Assembly (NCBI RefSeq): GCF_005889725.1
Contig: NZ_VCKX01000116.1
Span: 1 to 34,404 of the forward strand
Direction: 5' to 3'
Length of the DNA: 34,404 bases
Source: Nonomuraea zeae
GTDB taxonomy: Bacteria; Actinomycetota; Actinomycetes; Streptosporangiales; Streptosporangiaceae
In this document: piece after piece, positions 15,519 to 23,239 of the stretch
Layout: every line of letters starts with the position of its first letter
Numbering within the stretch: position 1 is the stretch's first letter
The notes under the pieces: generated by a model
The model's input: only the letters and a program-made list of their open reading frames with translations
What the model was told of the DNA's origin: nothing
Databases searched by the model: none
Position numbers and translations under genes: made by a program

Positions 15519-15923
15519 ATGCCAAGGAGGAACCCGGGCCGGGAGCGGCCGCAACAACGCAAGAGCACGGCACGGCACGGCGAGCGCGGAGACGCCTTCC
15601 GCTGTGTGGGATGCCGGTTGGACGTGTCCATGATCGCGCCGGGCACCGCCCATCGCAATCACTGCCCGCACTGCCTGACGAGCCTGCACGTCGACCACCG
15701 GATCCCGGGGGACCGCCGCGCGGCCTGCCGGGGGCGGATGGCGGCGCTGAGCGTCACCGTGCGCCAGGACGGGGAGTGGCTGATCATCCACGACTGCCAG
15801 TCGTGCGGTGAGCTCAGCGCCAACCGGATCGCGGGCGACGACAACGCGCTGGCGCTGCTGCGCATCGCCATCCGCCCGTTGTCCGACACCCGGCTGCCGG
15901 TCAGCGCCCTGCTGACCCTCTGA
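15519..15923 (+). CDS. RNHCP-domain zinc protein 2
   Basis: Paralogue of the preceding gene, 134 aa. RNHCPHC lies at 46-52, with cysteines C29/C32, C49/C52, C70 and C93/C96 all aligned with the first copy. The shared frame includes the D(E)WLIIHxCxxCGELSxNxIxGDDN stretch. It differs by an Arg-rich N-terminal extension (MPRRNPGRERPQQRKST) that could bind nucleic acid. The ATG follows the upstream stop after one base (TGACATG) without its own ribosome site, so it probably depends on re-initiation. AAGGAGG occurs inside codons 2-4 but has no start codon at a useful distance. A GC-rich hairpin follows. Confidence 0.85.
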   Translation: MPRRNPGRERPQQRKSTARHGERGDAFRCVGCRLDVSMIAPGTAHRNHCPHCLTSLHVDHRIPGDRRAACRGRMAALSVTVRQDGEWLIIHDCQSCGELSANRIAGDDNALALLRIAIRPLSDTRLPVSALLTL

Positions 15924-15931
15924 CCGGGCCG

Positions 15932-15972
15932 CCCGCCGGGCCGGGCCACCGTACGCGGCCGGCCCGGCGGCT
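15932..15972. terminator. GC-rich hairpin between convergent genes
   Basis: The arms around CCGCCGGGCCGGGCC (15933-15947) and GGCCGGCCCGGCGGC (15957-15971) pair almost fully with one bulge, around a nine-base loop. It lies just after the second RNHCP gene and before the convergent MerR gene stop (16017), so it probably serves both. Confidence 0.55.
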
Positions 15973-16016
15973 GGGTCAAGCCTTCACCTGACCGGAGGTG
16001 AGACGGCGCCCGGAGG

Positions 16017-16799
16017 TCAGCCGGGCGGCTTCGCCAGCCGCTCCGGCCGGGTCCAGCTGGCCCAGCCGCGCTCGCGCATCCGGTCCAGCAGCCGCTGCGC
16101 CCGCGGGTCGGACTCGACGGCCAGCGCGTCCAGAAGGTTGAACGGCAGATCGTCGTACGCCACGTCGCCGGCGCCGGTCCCGCCGGAGGCGTGTGCCTGC
16201 TCGGCCAGGCCGGCGGCCATGATGTCGGCGATCTCCTCCAGACGCGGGTCGTCGTCCGCGTCGCTTTCGGAGAGCTCTGACAGGATCCGGTAGAGCCGGA
16301 CGGTTTGCGGGTCCTGGAGCTGCGCGAGCTTTCCGGGTATGACCTCGTGGATCTGATCGGGCCAGCGCGCCGCGACCAGGATCCACCCGTCCCGCTCGCC
16401 CTCCACCACCCGCTCCGACACCCCGATCTCCCGCAGCCGATCGAGAAAGGCGACCACCTCCGGCGGGAGCGCCAGGCTCTCCCCGGCGGCGAGTTGCGCG
16501 ATCTGCTTGCGGCTGGTCTCCAGCCGCTCGATCTCCGCGCGCAGGCGGCTGTCGATCCTTTCGACCGCTTCGGCGAAGGCCGATGCGTCGGCGTCGAGCA
16601 TTTGAGCGATCTGAGACAGCGGCACGCCGGCGTTGGCGAGGGTGCGGATCCTGATGAGGGACACGACCGCCGTCGCGCCGTACCGCCGGTAACCCGAGGC
16701 ATCCCGCTCCGGCTCGGGCAGGAGTCCGATCTGGTGGTAGTGCCGCACCGCCCGCACCGTGACGCCGGCGTACGCCGCCAGTTGCCCGATCGTCAGCAT
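16017..16799 (-). CDS. MerR-family transcriptional regulator
   Basis: 260 aa. The N-terminal MerR winged helix-turn-helix (MLTIGQLAAYAGVTVRAVRHYHQIGLLP, about 1-70) is followed by a dimerisation helix rich in Arg/Glu (about 80-110). The C-terminal region of about 150 residues is presumably the effector domain and matches no metal-binding MerR type (no Cys cluster). ATG 16799 is clear because the HTH starts at residue 1. It is third in an operon after a DrrAB-like exporter (44-base gap). The operon promoter carries a MerR-type dyad, so it probably senses an exported compound and activates the exporter and itself. Longer in-frame sequence upstream of the ATG is not protein-like. Confidence 0.9.
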   Translation of the reverse strand: MLTIGQLAAYAGVTVRAVRHYHQIGLLPEPERDASGYRRYGATAVVSLIRIRTLANAGVPLSQIAQMLDADASAFAEAVERIDSRLRAEIERLETSRKQIAQLAAGESLALPPEVVAFLDRLREIGVSERVVEGERDGWILVAARWPDQIHEVIPGKLAQLQDPQTVRLYRILSELSESDADDDPRLEEIADIMAAGLAEQAHASGGTGAGDVAYDDLPFNLLDALAVESDPRAQRLLDRMRERGWASWTRPERLAKPPG

Positions 16800-16843
16800 G
16801 CTCTGATCCTGCCCCAACTCGCCCGGAGCCCCGGCGATCCGGC

Positions 16844-17605
16844 TCAGGAGATCCTGCGCCGGTAGGACAGGTTGGCGAAGATGTAGGCCACGACGAGGAT
16901 GCCGGCGCACCAGGCCAGGGCGATCCAGATGTCGGTGCCGACGGGCTGCTCGGCGAACAGGTCGCGGATCGTGTTGACGATGGAGGTGACCGGCTGGTTC
17001 TCGGCGAAGGCGCGCACCGGGCCGGGCATGGTGGCGGTGGGTACGAAGGCCGAGCTGAGGAAGGGCAGGAAGATGAGCGGGTAGGAGAACGCGCTCGCGC
17101 CTTCCATCGTCTTGGCTGTCAGGCCGGGGATGATCGCGATCCAGGTCAGCGCCAGGGTGAACAGGACCAGGACGCCGGCGACGGAGAGCCACGCCATCAC
17201 TCCGGCGCTCGTGCGGAAGCCCATGAGCAGGGCGACGAGCACGACGACGAAGAGCGAGATCAGGTTGGCGATCAGCGAGGTCAGCACGTGCGCCCACAAC
17301 ACGGACGACCGGGCGATCGGCATGGACTGGAAGCGTTCGAAGATGCCGTTCTTCATGTCCATGAACAGCCGGAACGCGGTGTAGGCGATGCCGGAGGCGA
17401 CGGTGATGAGCAGGATGCCGGGCAGCATGTAGTTCACGTACGAGTCCGACCCGGTCTGGATCGCGCCGCCGAAGACGTAGACGAACATCAGCATCATGGC
17501 GATCGGCGTGATCGCGGTCGTGATGATGGTGTCCACGCTGCGGGTGATGTGGCGCAGGGACCGTCCCAGCAGGACGGTCGTGTCGCCGAAGAAATGCGCG
17601 GTCAT
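16844..17605 (-). CDS. ABC-2 type drug-exporter permease (DrrB-like)
   Basis: Membrane subunit of an exporter, 253 aa, six predicted helices and no large outer loop, as in DrrB/ABC-2 permeases. Recognisable segments: the FRLFMDMKNGIFERFQSMPIARS cytoplasmic loop and the AFVPTATMPGPVRAFAENQPVT stretch before the last helix. Its ATG overlaps the stop of the ATPase gene (ATGA at 17605-17602), so the two are coupled. The likely role is efflux of a hydrophobic drug; the actual substrate is not readable. Confidence 0.92.
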   Translation of the reverse strand: MTAHFFGDTTVLLGRSLRHITRSVDTIITTAITPIAMMLMFVYVFGGAIQTGSDSYVNYMLPGILLITVASGIAYTAFRLFMDMKNGIFERFQSMPIARSSVLWAHVLTSLIANLISLFVVVLVALLMGFRTSAGVMAWLSVAGVLVLFTLALTWIAIIPGLTAKTMEGASAFSYPLIFLPFLSSAFVPTATMPGPVRAFAENQPVTSIVNTIRDLFAEQPVGTDIWIALAWCAGILVVAYIFANLSYRRRIS

Positions 17606-18438
17606 CGCTGTTCCTCACTCGGCCGTGCCGGCGCCGCGGTCATCGCCGGCCCCTCGGCGTGCGTGTCGCCGACGACGGCGAGGAAGACGTCCTCCAAGGT
17701 CGGCTGCTTCTCGACGTACTCGACCTTGGCCGGCGGCAGCAGCTGCTTGAGCTCGGCCAGGGTGCCGTTGACGATGATCCGGCCCTGGTGCAGGATCGCG
17801 ATCCGGTCGGCGAGCTGCTCGGCCTCGTCCAGGTACTGGGTGGTGAGCAGCACCGTCGTGCCCTGCCCGGCGAGCTCCTTGACGGCCTGCCACACCTCGA
17901 TGCGCCCCTGGGGGTCGAGCCCGGCCGTCGGCTCGTCGAGGAAGATCACCGGCGGGTTCCCGACGAGGCTCATCGCGATGTCGAGCCGGCGGCGCATGCC
18001 GCCGGAATACGTCGACACCTTCCGCCCCGCCGCGTCGGTGAGCGCGAAACGAGCGAGCAGATCGTCGGCGATCTTGCCCGGATTCTTGAGGTGCCGTAAC
18101 CGGGCGATCAGAACGAGGTTCTCCCGCCCGCTGAGGATCTCGTCGACCGCCGCGAACTGCCCGGTGAGACTGATGGACTCGCGTACGTCGGCGGCCCGCG
18201 CCGCGACATCGAAGCCGTTGACCCGGGCCGTGCCCGCGTCGGCCTTGAGCAGCGTGGACAGGATCTTCACCACCGTGGTCTTGCCCGCTCCGTTCGAGCC
18301 GAGCAGGGCGAAGATGCCGCCCCGCGCCACGGTGAAGTCCACGCCGCGCAGCACGCGCAGCTCCTTGTACGATTTTTCCAGGCCCTGCACGTGGATCACA
18401 GGTCCCTGGACCTGATCGGTTGCTAGGGGGGTGCTCAT
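17602..18438 (-). CDS. ABC exporter ATP-binding protein (DrrA-like)
   Basis: 278 aa from ATG 18438. Walker A GSNGAGKT (47-54), Q-loop glutamine in LTGQF, signature YSGGM (144-148), Walker B VIFLDEP (164-170). The H-loop position is Gln (TTQYLDEAE, Q201), a substitution usual in DrrA-type ATPases. The C-terminal region has the DrrA-like PTLEDVFLAVVG segment. Upstream in-frame sequence contains the promoter and is not coding. First gene of the exporter-MerR operon, with a short leader behind a MerR-type operator. Confidence 0.93.
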   Translation of the reverse strand: MSTPLATDQVQGPVIHVQGLEKSYKELRVLRGVDFTVARGGIFALLGSNGAGKTTVVKILSTLLKADAGTARVNGFDVAARAADVRESISLTGQFAAVDEILSGRENLVLIARLRHLKNPGKIADDLLARFALTDAAGRKVSTYSGGMRRRLDIAMSLVGNPPVIFLDEPTAGLDPQGRIEVWQAVKELAGQGTTVLLTTQYLDEAEQLADRIAILHQGRIIVNGTLAELKQLLPPAKVEYVEKQPTLEDVFLAVVGDTHAEGPAMTAAPARPSEEQR

Positions 18439-18446
18439 GGCCACCA

Positions 18447-18477
18447 GGATGAAGGGCTGACGCAGCGTCAGGGTCAA
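18447..18477 (-). promoter_or_regulatory. MerR-type operator-promoter of the exporter operon
   Basis: On the minus strand, TTGACC (18477-18472) is followed directly by CTGACGCTGCGTCAG, a perfect 7-1-7 dyad (18471-18457). A weak -10-like TCATCC (18452-18447) gives a 19-base spacer. A dyad sitting between -35 and -10 with an over-long spacer is the hallmark of MerR-activated promoters. A MerR gene is encoded at the end of this operon. The ATPase ATG begins nine bases further on (18438), so the mRNA leader would be very short. The -10 assignment is the weakest part. Confidence 0.7.
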
Positions 18478-18570
18478 GCCTCCAGGGCACATCCGCTCAT
18501 ACCGGGACCGGTTCGGCGAGCCACTCGTGATCGGCCACCGGATGGCCACATTCCACGCGCCCGCTGGCGG

Positions 18571-19035
18571 TCACCGTGGGGTGAGCCGGATCACCGGATA
18601 TTCCCGCTCGGACTTGCTCTGGTACTTCGCGATGCGGGGCTGGGCGGCGGCGATGCGCTCCCAGGCCCGCTCGCGCTCGGCGCCCGCGAGCCGGTGCGGC
18701 GTCACCGGCACGGCGTCGCGGCCGGGCAGCTCGATCGAGGCCCGGTCGGGGTGCGCCATCAGGTTGGCGTGCCAGTCCGGGTGCTGACTCCCGCCGCCGG
18801 ACGCGACGAGCAGCCAGGCGTCCGCGCCGTCGGCGAACCACGCCACGGGTGTCTCCCGAGGCTGCCCGCTGCGGCGGCCCACCGTGTTCAGGATCAGGAC
18901 GTCCATGTCCATGAACGTGCCCTGGCCGCGCCGGATCTTGCGGCTCAACCGGGCGTTCATCTTCTGCTGCATCCACCGTGAGAACGCGCCGGGCGTACCG
19001 GGCTCGCGCTTGGCCGCCTGCTGGTTCCGCGTCAT
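18571..19035 (-). CDS. nitroreductase/quinone reductase, DDN family (F420H2-dependent type)
   Basis: 154 aa. The split-barrel core has the hallmark order TVGRRSGQPRETPVAWFADGADAWLLVASGGG followed by PDWHANLMAHP, typical of the deazaflavin-dependent nitroreductase (DDN) family. Mycobacterial members reduce quinones and activate nitro-prodrugs with F420H2. The family match is clear; cofactor use is inferred from it. GGAGG sits six bases before the ATG at 19035. The MerR-type promoter of the downstream exporter operon lies 90-130 bases after its stop, so it is probably its own transcription unit. Confidence 0.9.
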   Translation of the reverse strand: MTRNQQAAKREPGTPGAFSRWMQQKMNARLSRKIRRGQGTFMDMDVLILNTVGRRSGQPRETPVAWFADGADAWLLVASGGGSQHPDWHANLMAHPDRASIELPGRDAVPVTPHRLAGAERERAWERIAAAQPRIAKYQSKSEREYPVIRLTPR

Positions 19036-19226
19036 CGGCTACCTCCGCCACTCGACCTGATGTCCAGGGCAGTCACGCTAGGTGCGGCTCGGGCGCGGGC
19101 GCTTCTCGATTCCTGCTCACTCCTGCGGCCCTCGCCCGTCCCCGCGCCGGGACCGGGCCGCCGTCCAGTCCGCCTAGTCGTCGTCCCAAACCCCGAGCCG
19201 GGTCGTCGGCGGGTGACCCGCGACGG

Positions 19227-20102
19227 TCAGTCGCCGAACTCCAGGTGAAGGGCCTGGGTGAAGTCGGAGACCGCCTCCTCGTGCCGTTCCAGCTCCTGCA
19301 AGATCTCGCCTCGCACCCGATAAGCCCAGATATAACCGGCGTCTAAGTCGATCGCCCGGTTCAAGTCGCTCAGGGCGGCCTCGTCATCCCCCAGCTCGCT
19401 CAGCACGGCCCCCCGGCTGCCATAGGCGCGGTCGTTGTCCGGGTCCAGCTCCAGCGCGCGGTTGAGGTCCGCCAGAGCCTCCTCGTAGCGGTCGGCCATG
19501 CGCAGCGCCTCACCCCTCCGGCTCAGCGCCCGCACGTGCGCGGGATCGAGGGACAACGCCTTCGTGTAGTCGTCGATCGCCTCCGCGTACAGGTGCATCC
19601 GCTGGTAGAGGTCCCCGCGCGCCACCCACGAGTAGGCGAGGTCCTCGTTCAGGCCGATGATCTTGGCGTGCTCCTCCAAGGCGTCGTCCATCCGGTCCAG
19701 GTCCACCAGGACGTCCGCCTTCGCCTCCAGGATCCACAGGGAGCCGGGGGACAGGGTGAGCGCGTGCTCGAAGTCCGCCATGGCCTCCTCCAGGCGGTCC
19801 ATCGCCGCGTACGTCTGGCCGCGCGAGCCCAGCGCGTACGCGTTGTCCGGCTCCAGCGTCAGCGCCTCGTCGAAATCCTCCAGCGCGGCCTCGTAACGCT
19901 CGACGACGCGATGGCTCTCGCCGCGCAGCCGCCAGGCGCGGGCGTTGTCCGGCGCCAGCGCGATCGACTCCGACAGGTCCGCGATCGCGGCGTCGTGCCG
20001 CGCCAGTGCCATGTACGACTCCGCACGGCTGCGCAGCACCGACGCGCGGGACTGGGCGGCTGCCTCGGACAGCTCGGGCCGGTCCTTGATCCCCTCACTC
20101 AT
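19227..20102 (-). CDS. tetratricopeptide repeat protein
   Basis: 291 aa composed almost wholly of about eight 34-residue TPR units (for example YEAALEDFDEALTLEPDNAYALGSRGQTYAAM), so it is an all-helical superhelix for protein-protein binding. There is no signal peptide, membrane helix or catalytic domain, so it is probably cytoplasmic. The start ATG 20102 lies 18 bases after the stop of the aldehyde dehydrogenase gene on the same strand, so the two may be co-transcribed, though no strong ribosome site is visible. The partner is unknown. Confidence 0.88.
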   Translation of the reverse strand: MSEGIKDRPELSEAAAQSRASVLRSRAESYMALARHDAAIADLSESIALAPDNARAWRLRGESHRVVERYEAALEDFDEALTLEPDNAYALGSRGQTYAAMDRLEEAMADFEHALTLSPGSLWILEAKADVLVDLDRMDDALEEHAKIIGLNEDLAYSWVARGDLYQRMHLYAEAIDDYTKALSLDPAHVRALSRRGEALRMADRYEEALADLNRALELDPDNDRAYGSRGAVLSELGDDEAALSDLNRAIDLDAGYIWAYRVRGEILQELERHEEAVSDFTQALHLEFGD

Positions 20103-20120
20103 GACGGGTAAATCTATCCA

Positions 20121-21566
20121 CTAGATCTGGATAATGGCCGCCTTTTCCCGGGTGTACTCGAGGACCGAATCGTGGCCGTACCCGCTGTCCTTGACGCCCC
20201 CGAACGGCAGCCCCGGCGGCATCTGGCGGAAGGTGTTCACCCAGACGGTGCCGCTCTGCAGATCGCGGACGAACCGGTGCGCCCGGCCCAGGTCGCGGGT
20301 CCACAGCCCGGCGGCCAGCCCGTACGGCGAGTCGTTCGCGATCTCCAGGGCCTCCTCGTCCGTCGTGAACGGCAGGGCCACCGCCACCGGCCCGAAGATC
20401 TCCTCCTGGCAGACGCGCAGCGAGTTGTCCGTGGTCGTGTACAACGTGGGCGCCACCCAGTAGCCGCCCGGCAGACCCGGCACCACTTCGGCGCCCGTCC
20501 GGCCGCCGAAGACGAGCTCGGCGCCCTCCTTCTCGGCCACCTCCAGGTACGACGTCACGCGCTCGTACTGCCCGGCCGACACGATCGGGCCCATCGTCGT
20601 GCCCAGGTCCAGCGGGTCGCCCAGGACCAGGCCCGCGCAGACGTCCTTGATCCGGCCGAGCATCTCGTCCCAGATCGAGCGGTGGATGAGGATGCGCGAG
20701 CCCGCGACGCACACCTGCCCGGCGTTGCCCGTGTAGACGGAGTTCACGGTGACGCCCTGGGCGGCCGCGTCCAGATCGGCATCAGGAAAGACGATATTTG
20801 GGGACTTGCCGCCCAGCTCGAACGTCATCGGCTTCAGCGAGTCCGCCGACGCCCGGGTGATCGCCTGGCCGGTGGCGGTCGAGCCGGTGAGGCTGATCTT
20901 GTCCACGCCGCGATGCCGTACGAGGGCGTCGCCCACCTGCTCGCCCAGGCCGCTGACGATGTTCAGCACCCCGGGCGGGAACACCTCCGCCAGCAGCTCG
21001 CCCAGCCGCAGCACCGACGCGCTCGCCTGCTCGGCGGGCTTGACGATGACCGTGTTGCCGGCCGCGAGCGCGTACGCGGCCTTGGCGGAGAACGTCGAGA
21101 TCGGCGAGTTCCACGGAATGATGCAGACCGCGACCCCGTACGGCTCCCGCCGGGTCAGCCCGAGCGCGTCGGGGCCGAGGATGACGGTGTCGCCCTTGAC
21201 CGCGTCCAGGCACTGCCCGGCGGCGAGCTGCCAGAGGTGGGCCATGCCGGGCAGGTCCCGTTTCAGCGTGTCCCGCAGGATCCGGCCGTTGTCGCGCGTC
21301 TCCAGCCTGGCCAGCTCGTCGGCATGGCGTCCGAAGACCTCCGACACCTTGCGCAGGTAGTGCGCGCGGGCCGGCGCGGGCAGCGCCGACCAGGCGGGGA
21401 AGGCCGCGCGGGCCGCCTGTACGGCCGCCTCCGCCTCGTCAGGGCCACTGGCCGGGATGCGGGCCCAGGCCTCGCCCGTGGCCGGATTGACCGAGTCCAT
21501 CATCCGCGCGCCGGCGACCAGCTCGCCGCCGATGAGATTGCGATAGTCAGGCACGCACCCAAGCAT
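20121..21566 (-). CDS. NAD(P)-dependent aldehyde dehydrogenase
   Basis: Oxidises an aldehyde to the acid; a soluble ALDH-superfamily enzyme of 481 aa, normal length. Numbered from ATG 21566: catalytic Cys C286 in GNAGQVCVAGSR, general-base Glu E250 in FELGGKSP, oxyanion Asn N153 in PWNSP, and the cofactor-binding GSTATG (228-233). The substrate is not predictable. Start choice is open: ATG 21566 sits inside a perfect 14-base palindrome and has no ribosome site, while a GTG at 21554 would give the usual short N-terminus (VPDYRNLIGG). A TPR gene follows after 18 bases; a GNAT gene is divergent with a 66-base gap. Confidence 0.93.
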   Translation of the reverse strand: MLGCVPDYRNLIGGELVAGARMMDSVNPATGEAWARIPASGPDEAEAAVQAARAAFPAWSALPAPARAHYLRKVSEVFGRHADELARLETRDNGRILRDTLKRDLPGMAHLWQLAAGQCLDAVKGDTVILGPDALGLTRREPYGVAVCIIPWNSPISTFSAKAAYALAAGNTVIVKPAEQASASVLRLGELLAEVFPPGVLNIVSGLGEQVGDALVRHRGVDKISLTGSTATGQAITRASADSLKPMTFELGGKSPNIVFPDADLDAAAQGVTVNSVYTGNAGQVCVAGSRILIHRSIWDEMLGRIKDVCAGLVLGDPLDLGTTMGPIVSAGQYERVTSYLEVAEKEGAELVFGGRTGAEVVPGLPGGYWVAPTLYTTTDNSLRVCQEEIFGPVAVALPFTTDEEALEIANDSPYGLAAGLWTRDLGRAHRFVRDLQSGTVWVNTFRQMPPGLPFGGVKDSGYGHDSVLEYTREKAAIIQI

Positions 21567-21573
21567 ATGCTTG
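21560..21573. promoter_or_regulatory. perfect palindrome overlapping the ALDH start, possible operator
   Basis: CAAGCATATGCTTG is a perfect 14-base palindrome whose central ATG would be the ALDH start. It lies in the 66-base gap between divergent ALDH and GNAT genes. A second palindrome, CGACATGTCG, is at 21598-21607. Such elements commonly bind dimeric repressors. No regulator gene is adjacent. If it is an operator, the ALDH probably starts at GTG 21554. Confidence 0.35.
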
Positions 21574-21632
21574 CTTGATCAGGTGGGCCAGCTGTCACGA
21601 CATGTCGGTCGTATGGGGCATTATGGCGAATC

Positions 21633-22217
21633 GTGAGTACTGAGGTGACCTGGCCAGATACGCCGGACGAAGCCCTGCTGTCCGCCGTCCACCGCGTCAT
21701 GCGGGCCGTCGTGGAGCTGGGCGGCGCGGTCGGCTATCCCGAGCCGCCCGGCCGCGAAGCCACCGACCCCTGGCTGGAGGAGCTGCTGAAGTCGGTGCGC
21801 GACGGAGACGCGCGCCTCGCCCTCGCGGTCGTGGACGGCACCGTGCAGGGGATGGGCCTGTGGCGGCGCGACCCCGCCGCCGTCTTCGCCCACACGGCCG
21901 AGCTCGGCAAGATCATGGCACATCCGGAGGCGAGAGGGCTCGGCCTCGGCCGGCTCGTCGTGTCCGCGCTCGTCGACGACGCCCGCGCGGCCGGGATCGA
22001 GACGATGACGCTCGGCGTGCGGGGCAACAACTACGGGGCGATCGAGCTGTACGAGTCGATCGGCTTCCGCGAGTGGGGCCGGCTGCCGAACGCGATCGAG
22101 GTGGGCAGCCGGCGCTTCGACTCCGTACACATGTTCCTGGAGCTGGGCCGCGCGCCCGGCGTCGTCCTGCACGGCTCGGCCCCCGGCGGCCCCGGCTCGT
22201 CCCCCAGGCGCGGTTAG
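21633..22217 (+). CDS. GNAT-family N-acetyltransferase
   Basis: Acetyl-CoA-dependent acyltransferase of 194 aa. The acetyl-CoA pyrophosphate-binding motif A is RGLGLG (101-106), preceded by IMAHPEA. The later NNYGAIELYESIGFREWG segment is the classic motif B of GNATs. The acceptor substrate is unknown. The start is GTG 21633; GTG 21645 is a close alternative. The last 20 residues are Gly/Pro/Ser/Arg-rich and disordered-looking. Divergent from the ALDH gene and convergent with the U32-like gene, so probably monocistronic. Confidence 0.9.
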   Translation: MSTEVTWPDTPDEALLSAVHRVMRAVVELGGAVGYPEPPGREATDPWLEELLKSVRDGDARLALAVVDGTVQGMGLWRRDPAAVFAHTAELGKIMAHPEARGLGLGRLVVSALVDDARAAGIETMTLGVRGNNYGAIELYESIGFREWGRLPNAIEVGSRRFDSVHMFLELGRAPGVVLHGSAPGGPGSSPRRG

Positions 22218-22218
22218 A

Positions 22219-22284
22219 GCGCGCACCGAGCCGCCACCCGCGACGGGCACCGGCCGCCACGCGACGCGCGCACCGAGCCGCCAC
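22219..22284. repeat. degenerate short direct repeats between convergent genes
   Basis: GCGCGCACCGAGCCGCCAC occurs exactly at 22219-22237 and 22266-22284. A partial third copy (GGGCACCGGCCGCCAC, 22245-22260) lies between them, giving a period of roughly 22-25 bases. It fills the gap between the GNAT and U32-like stops. It has only three units, so it is not a CRISPR. Confidence 0.6.
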
Positions 22285-22306
22285 GTACGACGGCCCCAAG
22301 CCCTCC

Positions 22307-23239
22307 TCAGACCTCCGGGACGCCCAGATCCCGCGGACGCCCGCCGGCGGGCGCCTTGGTCAGCTCGGGATCGAGCCGCTCGATCAGCTCCCGCACCAGC
22401 GCCGCCCGCCGCACCCGCTCCCGTCCCAGCTCCGCCGGCACCGCGCCGAGGTGCCCGCCCGACGGGTAGATGTTGGGCGCGTTGCGCAGCCCCATCTTCA
22501 GGTAGACGGGAGCCGCGGCCCGCACGATGTCCGCCACCTCGTAGAAGCGGACGAACCCGCCCTGGTCGTCGGGCACCTCCAGGTAGAGGTCGATCGGCAG
22601 CCCGGTGGCGGCCCGGATCTCGGCCAGGTGCGGCACGGTCAGGTCGGTGCCGACGTTGACCGTGGTCGCCCCCAGCCGCTCGTAGATCGCGGCGGTGGGC
22701 CCGTTCGTGAGCGGCATCAGCACGGACGTCTTGAGCACCAGGCGGGCCGGCAGCGTGCCGTCCTCCTTCAGCCGCCGCAGCACCTCCAGCGCACCGAGGT
22801 CGCCCACGAGCAGGCTGCGGATCCCCAGCGAGCAGGCCCGCAGGGCGTCGGCCACGCAGGCCGCCACCATCGCGTTCCCGCGCGCCGCCGCGCCGACGGC
22901 CTGCGTCACCTTGGCCTGGCCGCCGGTGTCCCAGGCGGCCCGCGGCCCGAGGAACAGGTTGACCTCGATGCCGCGCTCGGCCCCGATCCGCGCCATCCGC
23001 GTGATCTCGGCGTCCGACAGCATCATCACGCCGCTGCCCTGAGAGACCCTGGCGACCGGCACGCCGAGCCGGTCGGCCTCCGCGACCACCGCCTCCAGCA
23101 CGCCGGGCCCTTCGACGCTGGGGATCTCGAACCGGTACGGCACCCCGTCGGAGAAGCGCGACCCGGCGTCTGGGGCGGTCTGGAGCACCGGGTGGCCGAG
23201 GGCGGACATGAGAGCGCGCAGGTCGGCAAGGCTGGTCAT
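22307..23239 (-). CDS. U32-peptidase-like TIM-barrel protein, role unknown
   Basis: 310 aa, resembling proteins annotated as U32 family peptidase. Recognisable stretches are FEIPSVEGPGVLEAVV, VLKTSVLMPLTNGPTAAIYERLGATTVNVGTDLT, LYLEVPDDQGGFVRFYE and PVYLKMGLRNAPNIYPSG. The alternating strand-helix pattern suggests a TIM barrel. There is no signal peptide, so it is cytoplasmic. Its ATG overlaps the stop of the MaoC-like gene (ATGA at 23239-23236). It therefore sits in a CoA-thioester gene run rather than in a proteolysis or RNA-modification context, and peptidase activity is doubtful. It is the last gene of the GntR-headed arm. The family call is from recollection of related proteins and the function is open. 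Confidence 0.65.
   Translation of the reverse strand: MTSLADLRALMSALGHPVLQTAPDAGSRFSDGVPYRFEIPSVEGPGVLEAVVAEADRLGVPVARVSQGSGVMMLSDAEITRMARIGAERGIEVNLFLGPRAAWDTGGQAKVTQAVGAAARGNAMVAACVADALRACSLGIRSLLVGDLGALEVLRRLKEDGTLPARLVLKTSVLMPLTNGPTAAIYERLGATTVNVGTDLTVPHLAEIRAATGLPIDLYLEVPDDQGGFVRFYEVADIVRAAAPVYLKMGLRNAPNIYPSGGHLGAVPAELGRERVRRAALVRELIERLDPELTKAPAGGRPRDLGVPEV

Noticed and set aside
15524..15530. AAGGAGG inside the second RNHCP gene as a ribosome site
   Set aside because: No in-frame start codon follows at a usable distance; it is explained by the Pro-Arg-Arg codons.
22219..22284. Repeats as a CRISPR array
   Set aside because: Only two exact copies and one partial, irregular spacing, no cas genes.
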